Source: Luteimicrobium sp042670205
GTDB lineage: Bacteria; Actinomycetota; Actinomycetes; Actinomycetales; Cellulomonadaceae
DNA: 64,000 nucleotides
NCBI RefSeq assembly: GCF_042670205.1
Contig: NZ_JBHUWD010000004.1
Location: 1-64,000, forward strand
Reading direction: 5' to 3'
A model generated the notes under the pieces. It was not told the origin of the DNA, did no database searches, and worked only from the letters and a program-made list of their open reading frames with translations. Position 1 is the stretch's first letter. Each line of letters starts with the position of its first letter. Position numbers and translations under genes: made by a program. Positions 9,373-17,098 of this stretch are shown piece by piece.

Positions 9373-10988
9373 GGGAGGTCTCCGTCGGGTTCGAGGGTCG
9401 GGTGGAGGTCGTCGACGTCGGCGGCCGGAAGGGTCCACCGGATGCTCGTGCCGGGCCCGTCGGGCTGCTCGATCCAGATCGAGCCGCCGTGGAACTCCAC
9501 GATCTTCTTGCACAGGGCCAGGCCGATGCCGGTGCCCTCGTAGACGTCCTTGGGGTGCAGCCGCTGGAAGATCACGAACACCCGGTCGGCGTACTGGGGG
9601 TCGATGCCGATGCCGTTGTCACGGCACTCGAGCTCCCAGCGGTCCCCGACGCGCCGGGCCGAGAGCCGCACGACGGGAGGGCGATCGGGAGCCCGGAACT
9701 TGATGGCGTTGCCCACGAGGTTCTGGAGCAGCTGGCCGAGAAGCGGCTCCTCGCCGCGGACGACGGGCAGGTCGTCCGCCACGACCCGGGCACCGGTCTC
9801 CTCGACCAACTCGCCGAGGTCGTCGAGCGTGCGCGCCAGCACCCGGTCGAGGGGCACGTCGGTGACCTCGCCGCCCAGCCGCCCGACCCGGCTGAAGCCG
9901 AGCAGGTCGTGGACCAGCCGTTGCATGCGCTTCGCGCCGTCGACGGCGAACTCGATGTACTGGTCCGCCCGGTCGTCGAGCTGACCGCCGTAACGCTTCT
10001 GGAGCAACTGGGTGAAGGACGCGACCTTGCGGAGGGGCTCCTGCAGGTCGTGCGACGCGACGTAGGCGAACTGCTCGAGGTCGCGGTTGGACCGGCTCAG
10101 CTCCTCGGTCTGCGTGGTGAGCCGCGCGTTGAGGGCGACGAGCTCGGCGTGCGAGCTCTCGACCGCCGCGACCTGCGCGCGCAGCGTCCGGCGCATGGCC
10201 TCCACGTCACGGGCGAGGTCCGCGATCTCCCCGGGTCCGTGCGCCGTGACCGGCTCGTCCAGCGCGCCGGACGCGACGGCGCGCGCCTCGCGGGCGAGGT
10301 CGTCGACGGGACGGACGACCCAGCGGCGCAGCGCGATCCACACCAGCACGCCTGCCACCAGCCCGGCGACACCCATGACGACGAGCGCGACCAGCGCGAC
10401 CGTGGTCCAGCGCGAGAGCTGGGCCGCCTCGTGGTCGCGCACCGCGGTCACCTCGTCCGAGAAGTCGGACACCGCCGACCGCACCTGGTCGAACTGCTCC
10501 TTGCCCTCCTCGACCTGGGCGTTCGTGACCGAGGCCGGCCCGTCGGACCGGACCTGCGCGACGAGCGGCTCGGCGTACGAGTCGAACCAGTCCTGGGCGA
10601 CGTCGTCGGCGTGGGCGGCGCTCTCGCGCAGCCCGGCGTCGCTCGTCAGGTCGGCGATGCTGTCGGCGATCTCGGTGAAGCTGCGGTCCGCGCCCGCGCG
10701 CGCCTGGGTGTACGGCTCGAGCGTCGTGGGGTCGCCGGTCAGGGCGTAGCCGCGCAAGCCGGTCTCGGCGTCGAGCAGGGCGACGAAGTGGTCGTCGGCC
10801 GCGACCCGCGCGCCGAACAGCTCGTCCGTGACCTGCTCCTGGACCGCGATCAGCCGTCCGAGCGCGATGCCGTCGGCGACCAGGACCGCGCCGAGCACGA
10901 CGGCGGCGGCCACGAGGAGCCAGGCGATCCGACGGCGGAGCGTGGTCGCCCGGCGGACGACCCGGCTCCGCACGGCGCGCGCGCTCAC
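9369..10988 (-). CDS. CHASE3-HAMP histidine kinase
   Basis: A 539-residue membrane sensor kinase. TM1 spans residues 21-43, an extracellular CHASE3 domain about 45-190 (TGLRGYALTGD signature), TM2 196-220, HAMP about 220-272, a coiled coil 272-305, HisKA with phosphorylated His313 in ASHDLQEPLRK, then HATPase_c with N box NLVGNAIKF, G1 DNGIGI and G2 GTGIGLAL. The DLQEPL variant of the H box is typical of bacteriophytochrome-like kinases, but no photosensory domain is present. GTG 10988 overlaps the previous stop as GTGA, and the 3' end overlaps the receiver gene, so three genes form one coupled operon. The CHASE3 ligand is unknown. Confidence 0.92.
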   Translation of the reverse strand: MSARAVRSRVVRRATTLRRRIAWLLVAAAVVLGAVLVADGIALGRLIAVQEQVTDELFGARVAADDHFVALLDAETGLRGYALTGDPTTLEPYTQARAGADRSFTEIADSIADLTSDAGLRESAAHADDVAQDWFDSYAEPLVAQVRSDGPASVTNAQVEEGKEQFDQVRSAVSDFSDEVTAVRDHEAAQLSRWTTVALVALVVMGVAGLVAGVLVWIALRRWVVRPVDDLAREARAVASGALDEPVTAHGPGEIADLARDVEAMRRTLRAQVAAVESSHAELVALNARLTTQTEELSRSNRDLEQFAYVASHDLQEPLRKVASFTQLLQKRYGGQLDDRADQYIEFAVDGAKRMQRLVHDLLGFSRVGRLGGEVTDVPLDRVLARTLDDLGELVEETGARVVADDLPVVRGEEPLLGQLLQNLVGNAIKFRAPDRPPVVRLSARRVGDRWELECRDNGIGIDPQYADRVFVIFQRLHPKDVYEGTGIGLALCKKIVEFHGGSIWIEQPDGPGTSIRWTLPAADVDDLHPTLEPDGDLP

Positions 10989-12217
10989 CGTGCGTCCCCG
11001 GTCCGCTCGGCGAGCACGACGACGGCCGCGTCGTCGTCGAGGACCTCGCTCCCGTGCAGCCGGCGCACGGCCTGGAGCACGCCGGCGGCCAGGTCGTCGG
11101 GGGTGCCTTCCCGTCCCGTCTCCGCCACGGAGGCCATGACCTCGAGCAGCCCGGCCATCCCCAGGCGCTCGCGCGACCCGCCCAGCGTGACCTCGAGCAC
11201 GCCGTCCGTGTACAGGACCAGCCGCCAGCCGGGCGGCAGGTCGATCCGGTGGGGCGCCCAGCCTCCCGGTGTCGCGAGCCCGATCACGCGCCCGCGCGAG
11301 TCCGTGGGCAGGAAGCGCGTGGGCGGTCCCAGCAGGGTGGGCTCCGGATGTCCCGCGAGGTAGAGGTCCGCCGACCGGCCGTCCGGTGCGACCTCGACCA
11401 TGACGAGCGTCGTGAAGATCCACGGGTCGGCGCGCTCCGTCTCGAGCACCCGTTCGAGGAGCTCGAAGAGCCGGTCGGTCGGCGTACCCGCGAGGACGAG
11501 GGTGCGCCAGGCGGTCCGGAGGCTCGCGCCGAGCGCCGCCTCGTTCGGGCCGTGCCCGCACACGTCCCCGACGACGACGAGGACCGAGCCGTCAGGCCGC
11601 TCGACCGCGTCGTAGAAGTCGCCGCCGAGGACCCCGTCGCGACCCGCCCGGTACGCCACGCCCACGTCGACGGGCGCCGTCGACACGCGCGGGCGCGGGA
11701 GCAGGGCGCGCTCCAGCCGGTTCGACTCCTGCATCCGGACGGTGCTGCGGTACAGCTCGCGGCCCGTGTCCTCGAGGCGGCGCCGCTGCACCGCGTACCG
11801 CACGGACCGGGCCAGCATCCGTCCGTCCACCTCGTCCTTGACGAGGTAGTCCTGCGCGCCGGCGGCGAGCGCCTGCAGGCCTGCTTCGTCGCCCGCGAGG
11901 CCCGTGAGGACCACGACGGCGGGGGCGCCGGCCTCGAGCACGCGCTCGAGCGCGGGGATCCCGACGCTGTCGGGCAGTCCGAGGTCGAGGAGCACGCAGT
12001 CGACGTCGAGGCGCTCGAGCGCCGCCTCGAGGGTGCGCACGTGGGTCAGCTCCACCTGGATCGCGGCGTCGGCGAAGTGCTCGTTCACGAGGAGGGCGTC
12101 CCCCTCGTCGTCCTCGACGAGGAGCACGCGGATCGCGCCGCCGTCCTGGCCGAGGTGGGGCGGGGGCAGGGCGTCGGGGCGCCGGTGAGCCCGGACCCCG
12201 CCGGATGCCGTGATCAC
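10985..12217 (-). CDS. Response regulator with SpoIIE/PP2C phosphatase output
   Basis: A 410-residue cytoplasmic protein: receiver domain about residues 29-150 with phosphoacceptor Asp78 (VLLDLGLP), a linker helix, and a SpoIIE-type PP2C phosphatase from about 175 to the end. Metal-binding motifs GGDFYDA, GDVCGHG and the late DDDAAVVVL are intact, so it should be active. RsbU/RsbP-like enzymes dephosphorylate anti-anti-sigma factors and release an alternative sigma factor. No STAS or RsbW-like gene is nearby, so the target must be elsewhere. GTG 12217 has GGAGG eight bases upstream. It heads the operon with the CHASE3 kinase and the single receiver. Confidence 0.9.
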   Translation of the reverse strand: MITASGGVRAHRRPDALPPPHLGQDGGAIRVLLVEDDEGDALLVNEHFADAAIQVELTHVRTLEAALERLDVDCVLLDLGLPDSVGIPALERVLEAGAPAVVVLTGLAGDEAGLQALAAGAQDYLVKDEVDGRMLARSVRYAVQRRRLEDTGRELYRSTVRMQESNRLERALLPRPRVSTAPVDVGVAYRAGRDGVLGGDFYDAVERPDGSVLVVVGDVCGHGPNEAALGASLRTAWRTLVLAGTPTDRLFELLERVLETERADPWIFTTLVMVEVAPDGRSADLYLAGHPEPTLLGPPTRFLPTDSRGRVIGLATPGGWAPHRIDLPPGWRLVLYTDGVLEVTLGGSRERLGMAGLLEVMASVAETGREGTPDDLAAGVLQAVRRLHGSEVLDDDAAVVVLAERTGDAR

Positions 12218-12329
12218 AGGGCGGTCCTCCGAAAGCTCGACGTCCGCGGGCCGCTTCTTGACCGTGCCGGACGGCAGGCAACGCTACCGGATCGCGGGGG
12301 CCGGTCCCGAACCACGGGGCGAGACGCCG

Positions 12330-12358
12330 TTGCGAGGGGTGACCACGGGCGATATCTT
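12330..12358 (+). promoter_or_regulatory. Promoter of the cys leader/cysK/cysE transcript
   Basis: TTGCGA (12330-12335), a 17-bp spacer and TATCTT (12353-12358) make a good SigA-type promoter. Transcription would begin near 12365, about 35 nt before the leader ORF and 300 nt before cysK. Within the 447-bp gap 12218-12664 the only other structure I see is the leader ORF and its hairpins. Confidence 0.55.
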
Positions 12359-12399
12359 CGAGCCGCACCAGCACCACCCGCACCAGGAGGGATCCGTTC

Positions 12400-12483
12400 A
12401 TGGGCGAGGCCCTGACCGGTCGCCGCGCGACGACGCGCGGTCTCGTCCTGCGTGCCTGCCTCTCCTGTCGCTGCTGTCGGTAG
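12400..12483 (+). CDS. Cysteine-rich leader peptide upstream of cysK
   Basis: A 27-codon ORF beginning at ATG 12400, with a strong AGGAGGG six bases upstream. Four of the last eight codons are Cys (peptide end ACLSCRCCR), then TAG. It is followed at once by an inverted repeat and lies 181 bp before cysK, the cysteine synthase gene. Established knowledge: poly-Cys leader ORFs control cysteine genes by ribosome-mediated attenuation in mycobacteria. The position and composition here fit the same mechanism: cysteine starvation would stall ribosomes over the Cys codons and change folding downstream. The mycobacterial examples are leaderless, whereas this one has a clear ribosome binding site. It is too short to expect a stable product. 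Confidence 0.8.
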   Translation: MGEALTGRRATTRGLVLRACLSCRCCR

Positions 12484-12534
12484 AGCGTTGACCTCCGGGT
12501 TCCCGGAAGGCTCCCTCCCGAGCGCGTCAACGCT
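12484..12534 (+). promoter_or_regulatory. Putative cysteine attenuator hairpin
   Basis: Immediately after the leader stop codon, AGCGTTGAC (12484-12492) pairs perfectly with GTCAACGCT (12526-12534). Between them TCCGGG-TT-CCCGGA (12494-12507) forms a smaller competing hairpin. A ribosome at the leader stop would cover the 5' arm of the long stem; one stalled at the Cys codons would leave it free. There is no U-run after the stem, so Rho or translational coupling may be involved instead of intrinsic termination. Confidence 0.6.
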
Positions 12535-12664
12535 CCTCACCCCCCGTGCCCGCCCGCGGCCTCACCGTGCCGTGCGCCGGGCCGGTCCGGCGCACCCGGA
12601 CCCTCGACCACCCCGCACCCACCCTGCCCTGGCCTGATCCGGGGCCACCACCGAAGAGGAACAC

Positions 12665-13600
12665 ATGGCACGCATCTACGACGACGCGACGAAGCTCATC
12701 GGCAACACGCCGCTCGTGCGTCTCAACAAGCTCACCGAGGGCATCGACGCGACCGTCGCCGTCAAGCTCGAGTTCTACAACCCCGCGAACTCGGTGAAGG
12801 ACCGCATCGGCGTCTCGATCATCGACGCGGCCGAGGCGTCGGGCGAGCTCCAGCCGGGCGGGACGATCGTCGAGGGCACGTCGGGCAACACCGGCATCGC
12901 GCTCGCCTGGGTCGCCGCGGCCCGTGGGTACAAGGCCGTCCTGACGATGCCCGAGACCGCGTCGAAGGAGCGCCGCGCGCTGCTGCGCGCGTTCGGCGCC
13001 GAGCTCGTCCTGACGCCGGGTGCGGAGGGCATGAAGGGTGCCGTGGCGCGCGCCGAGCAGATCGCGGCCGAGCGGCCGGGCGCGATCCTCGCGCGCCAGT
13101 TCGCGAACGAGGCCAACCCCGCCATCCACCGCAAGACGACGGCCGAGGAGATCTGGGCCGACACCGACGGCGAGGTCGACATCGTCGTGGCCGGGATCGG
13201 CACCGGCGGGACCATCACCGGCGTCGGCGAGGTGCTCAAGGAGCGCAAGCCCGAGGTGAAGATCGTCGCCGTCGAGCCGGCCGAGTCGCCCGTCCTCACC
13301 GGCGGCCAGCCCGGCCCGCACAAGATCCAGGGCCTCGGCGCGAACTTCGTCCCGGAGATCCTCAACACCGAGATCTACGACGAGGTCCTCGACATCGACG
13401 CGGACACCGCCGTCGCCACGGCGCGCGCGACCGCGAAGGAGGAGGGCCTCCTCGTCGGCATCTCGTCCGGCGCCGCGATCGAGGGCGCCCTGCAGGTCGC
13501 CAAGCGCCCCGAGAACAAGGGCAAGCTCATCGTCGCGATCGTCCCCGACTTCGGCGAGCGCTACCTGTCGACCATCCTCTACTCCGACCTGCTCGACTGA
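12665..13600 (+). CDS. cysK: Cysteine synthase A (O-acetylserine sulfhydrylase)
   Basis: A 311-residue PLP enzyme making cysteine from O-acetylserine and sulfide in the cytoplasm. PLP-binding Lys45 is in PANSVKDRI, the substrate loop is EGTSGNTG, and the phosphate-binding loop is GTGGTITG. The segment SSGAAIEGALQVA and the C-terminus YLSTILYSDLLD follow the CysK consensus. GAGGA lies 5 bases before ATG 12665. It is transcribed with cysE, whose product supplies O-acetylserine and normally binds CysK through its C-terminal Ile; here CysE does end in Ile. The Cys-rich leader upstream probably sets expression. Confidence 0.97.
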   Translation: MARIYDDATKLIGNTPLVRLNKLTEGIDATVAVKLEFYNPANSVKDRIGVSIIDAAEASGELQPGGTIVEGTSGNTGIALAWVAAARGYKAVLTMPETASKERRALLRAFGAELVLTPGAEGMKGAVARAEQIAAERPGAILARQFANEANPAIHRKTTAEEIWADTDGEVDIVVAGIGTGGTITGVGEVLKERKPEVKIVAVEPAESPVLTGGQPGPHKIQGLGANFVPEILNTEIYDEVLDIDADTAVATARATAKEEGLLVGISSGAAIEGALQVAKRPENKGKLIVAIVPDFGERYLSTILYSDLLD

Positions 13601-13765
13601 GGTCGCACCATGACCGGTCTCCTGCCGCGCGCGTCGCGTCCCGTCCCGCCCTCGCAGGGAGGGCGCGGTCCGGCGCGCGCGGCCGGGGACCGGCACCCGC
13701 CGGCACCCACCCCCGCCGGGAAGCCTGCGACCGGCCGTGACGTTGCCCCGTCGGGAAGGAGTCAC

Positions 13766-14362
13766 GTGAGCCGTCTGCGCAGCGTCTGGTCCACCGTCCG
13801 CGAGGACCTCGAGGTGGCGCGTCAGCGCGACCCCGCAGCGCGTTCGCTGCTCGAGGTCGCGCTCGCCTACCCCGGCGTGCACGCCGTCTGGGCCTACCGG
13901 GTCGCGCACACGCTGTGGCGCAACCCCGCCCTGCGGCTCCCCGCGCGACTGGTCTCGCAGGTCGCCCGCACGATCACCGGGATCGAGATCCACCCCGGCG
14001 CGACCATCGGCCGCCGGCTCTTCATCGACCACGGCATGGGTGTCGTGGTCGGCGAGACGACCGTCATCGGCGACGACGTCCTGCTCTTCCACGGCACCAC
14101 GCTCGGCGGGCGCTCGATGACCAAGGGCAAGCGTCACCCGACGATCGGCGACCGCGTCACGGTGGGCGCGGGCGCCAAGGTGCTGGGGCCCATCTGGGTC
14201 GGGGACGACGCCCAGGTCGGCGCGAACGCCGTCGTCGTCAAGGACGTGCCGCCGGGCGCGGTCGCCGTCGGCGTGCCGGCGAAGGTGCGCCTCCCCCAGC
14301 CCCCGGTCCCCCACCACCAGGCGGTCGAGGATCCCTCGCAGCTCATCGAGTACGTCATCTGA
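13766..14362 (+). CDS. cysE: Serine O-acetyltransferase
   Basis: A 198-residue left-handed beta-helix acetyltransferase that forms O-acetylserine from serine and acetyl-CoA. The hexapeptide repeats run through GIEIHPGATIGRRLFIDHGMGVVVGETTVIGDDV, with the catalytic Asp-His pair in IDHGMG. The protein ends in YVI; a C-terminal Ile is what inserts into the CysK active site in the cysteine synthase complex. Start is GTG 13766 with AAGGAG five bases upstream; the open frame extends back to 13610 but with no ribosome site or family similarity. It lies 165 bp after cysK with no hairpin between, so the two likely share a transcript. Confidence 0.95.
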   Translation: MSRLRSVWSTVREDLEVARQRDPAARSLLEVALAYPGVHAVWAYRVAHTLWRNPALRLPARLVSQVARTITGIEIHPGATIGRRLFIDHGMGVVVGETTVIGDDVLLFHGTTLGGRSMTKGKRHPTIGDRVTVGAGAKVLGPIWVGDDAQVGANAVVVKDVPPGAVAVGVPAKVRLPQPPVPHHQAVEDPSQLIEYVI

Positions 14363-14435
14363 CCAGAGCGCCGCCACGGTCTCCCCGGTTCCCCGCCGCC
14401 CCGGTTCCCCGGTTCCCCGGTCCAGACCCCGCCCG

Positions 14436-14492
14436 TGAGTGCGTACTTTTTGTGCGACACGCCGGGCGTGTCGCACAAAAAGTACGCACTCA
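14436..14492. repeat. 57-bp perfect palindrome
   Basis: Arms of 28 bp, perfectly complementary, around a single central G at 14464. Each arm contains a five-base T or A run (GCGTACTTTTTGTGCG), strikingly AT-rich for this genome. It stands 73 bp after cysE and before the GntR operator. It could terminate cysE, but the T-run is inside the stem, which is unlike an intrinsic terminator, and it may belong to a repeated palindromic family. Confidence 0.8.
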
Positions 14493-14509
14493 GCGCGGGC
14501 GTGGTTGTT

Positions 14510-14531
14510 CTAGTAGTCATAGAACTACTAG
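14510..14531. promoter_or_regulatory. GntR (YtrA-type) operator
   Basis: CTAGTAGT-N6-ACTACTAG, a perfect inverted repeat with 8-bp arms, ends 9 bp before the GTG start of the GntR gene. The -10 region must lie within it, so binding would shut off the regulator and its downstream membrane gene. Confidence 0.7.
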
Positions 14532-14540
14532 AGTGGTGGT

Positions 14541-14897
14541 GTGATCTTCCGACTCGACGTCACGAGCGGTGAGCCCCTGTTCGCCCAGCTCGCCGCCCAG
14601 GCCCGCCTCGCGGTGCTCCGCGGCGAGCTCGAGCCCGGCGAGCGGCTCCCCGCCGCCCGCGAGCTCGCCGACGCGCTCGACGTCAACATGCACACCGTGC
14701 TCCACGCGTACCAGGAGCTGCGCGACGAGGGGCTCGTCGAGCTCCGTCGCGGACGCGGCGCCGTCGTCGCCGGGCGCCCGCCCGCCGAGCTCGACGCCGT
14801 CCAGGACGCCGTCGCGGCGCTCGTCCGCGCCGCGCGCGACGCCCACCTCTCGGCCACCACCACCACCACGCTCGTCCAGGAGGCGTTCCAGCGATGA
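14541..14897 (+). CDS. GntR-family regulator, short YtrA type
   Basis: A 118-residue protein: winged helix (residues 1-75, LPAARELADALDVNMHTVLHAYQELRDEGLVELRRGRG) and a short helical tail with no ligand domain, as in the YtrA subgroup. These usually repress their own operon together with transporter or membrane genes. It overlaps the next ORF by 4 bp (ATGA), and a perfect palindrome lies just upstream, so it probably represses both genes. The start is GTG 14541; no Shine-Dalgarno is evident, so translation may be leaderless. Confidence 0.88.
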   Translation: MIFRLDVTSGEPLFAQLAAQARLAVLRGELEPGERLPAARELADALDVNMHTVLHAYQELRDEGLVELRRGRGAVVAGRPPAELDAVQDAVAALVRAARDAHLSATTTTTLVQEAFQR

Positions 14898-15937
14898 CGA
14901 CGACCCCCCGTCCGGACCCGTACCCGGCCCCGAACCTCCGCCCCGACGCTGCCCCCGCCCCGGACGTCTGGCGACGGCACGCCCGCGCGACCGCGCTCTG
15001 GAGCGGCGGCGTCTCGCTCGCGCTCCTCGTCGCCGCCGCGCTCGTGGCGGCGTCCTGGACGGACGAGCTGCCCGACCCGGTCGCGGTGCACTGGAGCAGC
15101 AGCGGCGGACCGGACGACTTCTCGTCGGTCGGCGCCGCGGTCGGCGTGGGGCTCGGGATCGGCGCCCTGTGCGTCGTGGTGTTCGCCGCGATCACCTGGT
15201 TCTGGGGTCGCGCCGCCTCGACACGCCGCACCATGGCGGCGGCGACGGTCTGGATGGCGGGCCTGATCGCGCTGGCGCTCGTCGGGATGCTCGACCAGCA
15301 GCGGGGGCTCACGGACGCGCACGACGCCGGGTCGATCGCGGGCGTGACCCTCGTGGCCGTCCTCGGGCCGTTGCTCCCCGCCGCCGCCGCGGCGCTCCTC
15401 GTGCACCCGGACCCGCCGCTGCCGGCTACCGGCGGCCTCGACGCCGACGCGCCACGGGCGACGCTCGGCAGGGACGAGCGCGCGGCCTGGGTCGGCCGCG
15501 CGTCGGGGCGGGCGCTGCCGGCGATCGTCCTCGGGACGACGATCCTGCTGGTCGCGGTCGCGGTCGCCGTGCAGCTCTGGTTCCTGCTGGTGGTCGCGGT
15601 GGCCCTCACCGCCCTGCTGCTCACGATGGCGTCGTTCCACGTCCGCGTGTCGGCCGACGGCCTGACGGTCCGGTCGAGCTTCGGGTGGCCCCGCACCACC
15701 GTCCCGGCCGACGAGGTCGAGCGGGCCGACGTCGTCCAGGTACGGCCGCTGCGCGAGTACGGCGGCTACGGGTGGCGGCTCGGGCGCGAGGGCCGGACGG
15801 GCGTCGTCGTGCGGGCGGGCGAGGCGCTCGAGGTCACGCGGACCGGCGGCCGGCGCCTGGTCGTCACGGTCGACGACGCGGCGGACGCGGCGGCGCTCCT
15901 CAACACGATGGCCGAACGCGCGCGGACCGCACGGTAG
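14894..15937 (+). CDS. DUF1648-domain membrane protein
   Basis: A 347-residue integral membrane protein with about six predicted helices. The first loop after TM1 contains LPDPVAVHWSSSGGPDDFSS, the hallmark of DUF1648 (also found in SdpI-type immunity proteins). Further helices occupy roughly residues 75-100, 115-135, 145-170 and 205-245; a C-terminal soluble domain from about 250 (FHVRVSADGLTVRSSFGWP) looks like a bacterial PH-type domain. It is translationally coupled to the GntR gene, which suggests repression until an unknown signal arrives. Function unknown; a role in cell-envelope stress or antimicrobial immunity is only inference from SdpI. Confidence 0.75.
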   Translation: MTTTPRPDPYPAPNLRPDAAPAPDVWRRHARATALWSGGVSLALLVAAALVAASWTDELPDPVAVHWSSSGGPDDFSSVGAAVGVGLGIGALCVVVFAAITWFWGRAASTRRTMAAATVWMAGLIALALVGMLDQQRGLTDAHDAGSIAGVTLVAVLGPLLPAAAAALLVHPDPPLPATGGLDADAPRATLGRDERAAWVGRASGRALPAIVLGTTILLVAVAVAVQLWFLLVVAVALTALLLTMASFHVRVSADGLTVRSSFGWPRTTVPADEVERADVVQVRPLREYGGYGWRLGREGRTGVVVRAGEALEVTRTGGRRLVVTVDDAADAAALLNTMAERARTAR

Positions 15938-15940
15938 AGT

Positions 15941-15979
15941 GCGCAACTACCTGAGACGGACGGTCTCAGGAAGTTGCGC
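15941..15979. terminator. Hairpin after the DUF1648 gene
   Basis: GCGCAACT-A-CCTGAGAC pairs with GTCTCAGG-A-AGTTGCGC around a five-base loop; the only flaw is one A-A mismatch. It starts 4 bp after the stop codon and ends 35 bp before the next gene, so a terminator role is likely, though no T-run follows. Confidence 0.6.
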
Positions 15980-16013
15980 GGCTCGCGCACGACCTCGACG
16001 CGGAGGAGACCCC

Positions 16014-17072
16014 ATGCGCTTCGGCATCACCACCGGCTACTGGTCCGCCGGGCCGCCCGCGGGCGTGCAGGAGGCGATCGTCGAGGCCGACCGGCTCGGC
16101 ATCGACTCGGTCTGGACCGCCGAGGCGTACGGGTCGGACGCGTTCACCCCGCTCGCCTGGTGGGGTTCGCAGACCCGGAACCTCCGGCTCGGCACCGCGA
16201 TCGCCCAGATGTCCGCGCGCACGCCCACCGCCACCGCGATGCAGGCCCTCACGCTCGACCACCTCTCCGGTGGCCGGTTCGTCCTGGGGCTCGGGGCCTC
16301 GGGCCCGCAGGTCGTCGAGGGCTGGTACGGGCAGCCCTACCGCCGCCCCCTGGCGCGGACCCGTGAGTACGTGGACGTCGTCCGGCAGGTGCTGCGGCGC
16401 GGCGCGCCCGTGACGCTCGACGGCGAGTTCTTCCAGCTCCCGCTGCCGGCCGACAAGGGCGGGACGGGTCTCGGGAAGCCGCTGCGGCCCACCGTGCACC
16501 CGCTCCGCGCCGACCTGCCGATCCTGCTCGCCGCCGAGGGCCCGAAGAACATCGCGCTCGCCGCGGAGATCTGCGACGGCTGGCTCCCGGTCTTCTACGC
16601 GCCCCGGCTCGACGCGATGTTCCGCGGCTTCCTCGCCGAGGGCTTCGCCGTCCGGGCGGACGACCTCGCCCCCGCCGACCGCTTCGAGGTCGCGGCGAGC
16701 GTCCCCGTGAGCGTCGACGACGACGTCGAGCGCGCGGCCGACCGCCTGCGCCCCTGGATCGCGCTCTACGTGGGCGGGATGGGCGCCAAGGGGGCGAACT
16801 TCCACCGCAACGCCGTCGACATGCTCGGCTACTCCGACGCGTGCGACGAGATCCAGGACCTCTACCTCGCGGGCCGCAAGGACGAGGCCGCGAAGGCTGT
16901 CCCGACCGCCCTCGTCGAGGACGTCGCGCTCGTCGGACCGGCCGAGAAGATCGCCGCCGAGCTGCCGCGCTGGGAAGCGAGCGCCGTCACGACGATGCTG
17001 CTCCAGGCCGACGCCGCCGCCGTCCGCACCGTCGTGGGCGCGGCGGCCGCGACCGGCCTGCTCGAGCGCTAG
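16014..17072 (+). CDS. LLM-class F420-dependent oxidoreductase
   Basis: A 352-residue TIM-barrel enzyme of the luciferase-like monooxygenase family, of the type that in actinobacteria generally uses coenzyme F420. Visible family segments are MRFGITTGYW, SVWTAEAYGSDAF, LRLGTAIAQMSARTP, LDHLSGGRFVLGLGASGPQVVEGWYG and PILLAAEGPKNIALAAEICDGWLP. The substrate cannot be told from sequence. ATG 16014 has GGAGGAG seven bases upstream. It stands alone between a hairpin and the convergent M81 peptidase gene 26 bp away. Confidence 0.88.
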   Translation: MRFGITTGYWSAGPPAGVQEAIVEADRLGIDSVWTAEAYGSDAFTPLAWWGSQTRNLRLGTAIAQMSARTPTATAMQALTLDHLSGGRFVLGLGASGPQVVEGWYGQPYRRPLARTREYVDVVRQVLRRGAPVTLDGEFFQLPLPADKGGTGLGKPLRPTVHPLRADLPILLAAEGPKNIALAAEICDGWLPVFYAPRLDAMFRGFLAEGFAVRADDLAPADRFEVAASVPVSVDDDVERAADRLRPWIALYVGGMGAKGANFHRNAVDMLGYSDACDEIQDLYLAGRKDEAAKAVPTALVEDVALVGPAEKIAAELPRWEASAVTTMLLQADAAAVRTVVGAAAATGLLER

Positions 17073-17098
17073 CCGGACGCCGACCGGGCCGGCGGCCG

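Noticed and set aside
9402..11363. A 653-codon open frame opposite the histidine kinase
   Set aside because: It is a shadow of the kinase and phosphatase genes; the opposite strand has full domains, overlaps and ribosome sites.
13610..13765. N-terminal extension of cysE by 52 residues from ATG 13610
   Set aside because: The extension is low-complexity, has no ribosome site, and GTG 13766 has AAGGAG at the right distance and matches the family start.
12527..14476. Antisense frame across cysK and cysE
   Set aside because: No family resemblance; both enzymes on the plus strand are unmistakable.
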